Shown here: in pieces, positions 61,396 through 64,000 of the stretch
Position numbering within the stretch: position 1 is the first letter of the stretch
How the letters are laid out: each line of letters starts with the position of its first letter
Assembly: GCF_003116815.1 (NCBI RefSeq)
Contig: NZ_QDKQ01000028.1
Span: 1-64,000, forward strand
Direction of reading: 5' to 3'
DNA length: 64,000 nucleotides
From: Caulobacter endophyticus
GTDB taxonomy: Bacteria; Pseudomonadota; Alphaproteobacteria; Caulobacterales; Caulobacteraceae
The notes under the pieces: generated by a model
Database searches by the model: none
The model's input: the letters and a program-made list of their open reading frames with translations, nothing else
Told to the model about the DNA's origin: nothing
Position numbers and translations under genes: made by a program

Positions 61396-61778
61396 ACTGG
61401 AAGCACGGGCTCGCCGTAGCGGGCGAGTTGCGTATCGCTGGTCAGCAGGCGCGCGCCTTCGACCTGCGCCTGAGCGAGCAGCATCCTGTCGAACGGGTCC
61501 TTGTGTAGCGGCGGCAACTGGCCGGCCGTGATTGCGTGCTCGCTCTCGACCAAGAATTCGCGCCAGCCGTTCTCAAGCAGCAGGCGGTGCATGCGCCGCG
61601 CATTGACGCGGAAGTCGGGCCGGCCCCTGGCCTGCTTGATGCTGATCTCCCAGAGGCTGACGACGCTGAAAGCTGGCGTGTTTGCCGCGTCCTCGATCAG
61701 GTTCCTGGCCGTCTGCGACAGCCTGGCGGGCGTGAGCGCCACCCACAGCAGAAGGTGGGTGTCAGCGAGCAGGATCAT
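61392..61778 (-). CDS. VapC-type PIN-domain toxin
   Basis: 128 residues. PIN ribonuclease with Asp in LLADTHLLLW, Glu in VSLWEISIKQARG, Asp in DPFDRMLLAQA and a late Asp in TSDTQLARYG, the metal-binding set. VapC toxins cut specific tRNAs or rRNA. It overlaps its antitoxin by 17 bases. Confidence 0.92.
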   Translation of the reverse strand: MILLADTHLLLWVALTPARLSQTARNLIEDAANTPAFSVVSLWEISIKQARGRPDFRVNARRMHRLLLENGWREFLVESEHAITAGQLPPLHKDPFDRMLLAQAQVEGARLLTSDTQLARYGEPVLPV

Positions 61779-62019
61779 CCTCGCCCTCGAACATCGCCAC
61801 GATTTCGTCGGCGAACATCGTGTCGAAGTCGTCGGGGACCATGCCTTCGCCGTCCATGAAGCCTATCCGGCGCGCGGCCGGTCGCTCCTCGGCCTGCAAG
61901 GGCACGACCTTGACCATCGGCTTGCCGGCCTTGGCGATGATGAAGGCCTCGCCGTCCGCAGCCTGTTCGACCAGGCGGGACAGGTGGGTCTTGGCCTCGT
62001 GGATGTTGACGGTGCGCAT
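61762..62019 (-). CDS. Phd/YefM-family antitoxin
   Basis: 85 residues. The N-terminal half (VNIHEAKTHLSRLVEQAADGEAFIIAKAGKPMVKVVPL) is the Phd DNA-binding and dimer domain. The acidic C-terminal tail wraps the VapC active site. A perfect inverted repeat lies 14 bases upstream of the start, a likely autoregulatory operator. Confidence 0.92.
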   Translation of the reverse strand: MRTVNIHEAKTHLSRLVEQAADGEAFIIAKAGKPMVKVVPLQAEERPAARRIGFMDGEGMVPDDFDTMFADEIVAMFEGEDDPAR

Positions 62020-62032
62020 GGGCGGCTCCGTG

Positions 62033-62050
62033 AACTAAGTCCGCTTAGTT
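62033..62050. promoter_or_regulatory. Operator of the Phd/VapC pair
   Basis: AACTAAG-TCCG-CTTAGTT, a perfect 7-bp inverted repeat just before the antitoxin start. It is AT-rich and probably overlaps the -10 region. Confidence 0.75.
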
Positions 62051-62110
62051 TAGTCCATCGCGCCAAGATCGCCAATTGACCGCCGCCTCTTCCGCCGTCA
62101 AAGAAAGCGC

Positions 62111-62494
62111 GGACCAGATGGCCGGGCGATCGCGGTATCCCGCAAGGGAGTCGAGGAAAGTCCGGGCTCCACGGTGACAAGGCGGTGGGTAACGCCCACC
62201 GGGAGCGATCCCAGGGAAAGCGCCACAGAAAGCAAACCTCCTCCCTACGGGGCGGGAAGGGTGAAAGGGTGGGGTAAGAGCCCACCGCGGACCTGGCGAC
62301 AGGGACGGCATGGCAAGCCCCGCCTGGAGCAAGACCGAATAGGGATCCCGCGCCGGCTTGCCGGCTAGGTCGTCACTGGCCGAGAGGATCCGGGTTGGTC
62401 GCGAGAGTCGTTCAGCAATGGGCGGCCAAGAGGAATGATCGTCGCGTCCCTTCACAGGGGCGGCACAGAACCCGGCTTACAGGCCGTCTGGTCC
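62111..62494 (+). ncRNA. rnpB: RNase P RNA
   Basis: Class A RNase P RNA, about 384 bases, which matures tRNA 5' ends. P1 is GGACCAGATGGCC (62112-62124) with GGCCGTCTGGTCC (62482-62494), with one mismatch. The core signatures are present: GAGGAAAGTCCGGGCTCCA near the 5' end, and AGAACCCGGCTTACAGGCC at the 3' end. End positions are approximate by a few bases. Confidence 0.96.
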
Positions 62495-62685
62495 ATCGAA
62501 CTTTTCAGCAACCCCAAGCGCCTCAACGCGCGCCCGAAATGGGCGGCGATGGGATGCGTCTGTGTGCGACTCTGTGGATAGGATTGAGGTTGTCTGTATG
62601 TTCCGAAATTAACCAATTCAGACGGTTCGATATTACCGCTAGCGCCTTTGAATTCCTGACGAAATGGCCGCTGGTGTCATTGTTT

Positions 62686-62710
62686 CCCACTTCATCCCAT
62701 GTTAACCCAT
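62686..62710. promoter_or_regulatory. Three MraZ boxes
   Basis: CCCA occurs at 62686, 62696 and 62706, exactly 10 bp apart: CCCAC-TTCAT-CCCAT-GTTAA-CCCAT. On the complementary strand this is three TGGGN-N5 boxes, the MraZ operator. It lies 56 bases upstream of the mraZ start and supports autoregulation. GACTC methylation sites flank it at 62568 and 62723. Confidence 0.85.
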
Positions 62711-62765
62711 TCGGGCCGGTCGGACTCGTGCTGGGGCGACCGTGTTTTGGGCAAGGGTTGGCGGG

Positions 62766-63233
62766 GTGTTCCTCTCGACGTTCGAGAAGCAGCTGGACAG
62801 CAAGCGGCGCCTCGTGGTGCCGCAGGAGTTCCGCGCCGCCGTCTCGGGCCCCTTCGACGGCATCTTCTGCTTTCCCTCGATCGAGGCCGATTGCCTGGAG
62901 GCCGGCGGCAAGGCTCTGTTCGACCGCTACCAGGCGGTGATCGACGAGCTGCCCTTCGGTGATCCGGTGCGCTCGGCGCTGGAGACCAGCGTGCTGGGCG
63001 GCATGGCCCGCCTGTCGTTCGACACCGCCGGCCGCATCACCCTGCCCGACGTGCTGTGCGACATGTTCGGCCTTACGGACGAGGTGACGATCGTCGGCTT
63101 GGGCGAGCGCTTCCAGATCTGGTCGCGCGACGCCTTCCAGGCCCACCGCGCGACACAGCGCGAACTGGCCCGCGACGGCCTGGCCGCCCTGCGCGCCCAG
63201 CAGCGCGCCGCGCGCCTGGGAGGCGTCGCGTGA
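62766..63233 (+). CDS. mraZ: MraZ, transcriptional regulator of the division cluster
   Basis: 155 residues, GTG start at 62766. Forms a ring with two AbrB-like domains, each with the DxxxR pair: [13 protein letters not shown] near residue 12 and [12 protein letters not shown] near 87. MraZ represses its own promoter through the TGGG repeats. The upstream in-frame GTG at 62742 would add eight residues, but the family starts at [11 protein letters not shown]. Its stop overlaps rsmH. Confidence 0.95.
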   Translation: MFLSTFEKQLDSKRRLVVPQEFRAAVSGPFDGIFCFPSIEADCLEAGGKALFDRYQAVIDELPFGDPVRSALETSVLGGMARLSFDTAGRITLPDVLCDMFGLTDEVTIVGLGERFQIWSRDAFQAHRATQRELARDGLAALRAQQRAARLGGVA

Positions 63234-64000
63234 GCGCCGCGCCGCACATCTCGGTCCTGCTGGGCGAAGTGGTCGAGGCCCTCGACGCCAAGCCCGGCGA
63301 CATGATCCTGGACGGCACCTTCGGGGCCGGCGGCTACACCCGCGCGATCCTGGCCAGCGGGGCCTCGGTCACGGCCTTCGATCGCGATCCGACCGTGCAG
63401 CGCTTCACCGCCGATCTTCCCGCGGCGGATGGTCGCTTTCGGCTGATTCAGGACCGTTTCTCGCAAATCACCGCCTATTTTGGGCCTGCGTCGGTGGACG
63501 GCGTAACCCTGGATCTTGGCGTGTCTTCCATGCAGCTCGACGAAGCCGAGCGCGGCTTCTCCTTCATGCGCGACGGTCCCCTGGACATGCGCATGGGCGA
63601 TGACGGTCCCACGGCGGCCGATCTGGTCAACACTCTCGACCAGGCCGAGCTGGCCCGCATCCTCTACCTCTACGGCGAGGAGCACGCCTCGCGCCGCGTG
63701 GCCAGCTTCATCGTCAAGCGCCGCGCCGAGCAGCCGTTCACCCGCACTCTGGACCTGGCCGCCGTGATCGAGCGGTCGCTGGGCGGGCGCAAGGGCGCCA
63801 AGGTTCACCCCGCCACGCGCTCGTTCCAGGGCCTGCGCATCGCCGTCAACGACGAGCTGGGCGAGCTGGAGGCAGGTCTCGCCGCCGCCGAAAGCGTGCT
63901 GAAGCCGGGCGGCCGCCTCGCGGTCGTCACCTTCCACTCGCTGGAAGACCGCATCGTCAAGAATTTCCTGGCCGAGCGGGCAGGGCGCACGCCGGGCGGC
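63230..64000 (+). CDS. rsmH: 16S rRNA (cytosine-1402-N4) methyltransferase (5' part)
   Basis: 257 residues to the right edge; the end is missing. Uses S-adenosylmethionine. The SAM-binding start [19 protein letters not shown] near residue 22, [23 protein letters not shown] near 90 and the late [17 protein letters not shown] near 235 are all as in RsmH. GTG start overlaps the mraZ stop, the standard mraZ-rsmH coupling. Confidence 0.96.
   Translation, partial: MSAAPHISVLLGEVVEALDAKPGDMILDGTFGAGGYTRAILASGASVTAFDRDPTVQRFTADLPAADGRFRLIQDRFSQITAYFGPASVDGVTLDLGVSSMQLDEAERGFSFMRDGPLDMRMGDDGPTAADLVNTLDQAELARILYLYGEEHASRRVASFIVKRRAEQPFTRTLDLAAVIERSLGGRKGAKVHPATRSFQGLRIAVNDELGELEAGLAAAESVLKPGGRLAVVTFHSLEDRIVKNFLAERAGRTPGG

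Overview
The window looks like chromosomal DNA of a Caulobacter species. It is very GC-rich, and it carries lineage markers: the flagellar genes flgI-flaD-flbY facing fliX, the cell-cycle genes rcdA and trcR, a CtrA-type box and a two-hairpin serC leader. It is gene-dense and shows no prophage, IS element, CRISPR array, rRNA or tRNA. All assignments come from reading the sequence; no database search was run.

Layout. 1-3.4 kb: cytochrome bd oxidase cydABX, divergent from cydD, sharing a perfect FNR/FixK box. 3.4-11.7 kb: a GH5 glycosidase, a ParDE-like toxin-antitoxin pair, putA with a divergent Lrp-type regulator, an XRE regulator and an MFS transporter. 11.7-16.6 kb: a non-phosphorylating sugar-oxidation locus (aldonate dehydratase, aldose 1-dehydrogenase, 2,5-dioxovalerate dehydrogenase) with two kinds of putative operator. 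16.9-21.6 kb: an autotransporter followed by a response regulator. 21.7-23.9 kb: a secreted M20 peptidase and a long intergenic region full of hairpins. 23.9-27.1 kb: flagellar genes and dksA. 27.2-34.4 kb: housekeeping and cell-cycle genes (J-domain protein, bolA, cdd, ubiX, trcR, rcdA behind a textbook sigma-54 promoter, thiD). 35-40.7 kb: a GH43 glycosidase with a LacI-type operator, DJ-1 and PhzF proteins, and a hybrid histidine kinase. 40.7-45.1 kb: a CtrA-box gene and serC-(metalloprotease-like)-serA. 45.1-51.1 kb: mostly poorly known genes, then carA behind an attenuator-like leader. 51.1-62.0 kb: a globin-like protein without heme ligands, an esterase, enoyl-CoA hydratase, a Baeyer-Villiger-type monooxygenase, an amidase and a Phd/VapC pair. 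62.1-64 kb: the RNase P RNA and the start of the division and cell-wall cluster, mraZ-rsmH, with three MraZ boxes.

How the parts work together. The sugar locus and the two glycosidases suggest plant-polysaccharide use, with pentoses oxidised to 2-oxoglutarate. Regulation is the richest layer: FixK, LacI-like, GntR-like, TetR-like, CtrA and MraZ sites, a sigma-54 promoter and two RNA leaders can be read directly. Eight G+C-rich composite inverted repeats of three types sit between genes, mostly at convergent 3' ends, and probably serve as bidirectional terminators.

Most interesting: the carA leader, which encodes a 20-residue peptide with three Arg codons in tandem followed by mutually exclusive antiterminator and terminator hairpins. 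Next are the heme-ligand-less truncated globin, the structured 23.26-23.52 kb region, and the perfect 15-bp inverted repeat that contains the antitoxin start codon.
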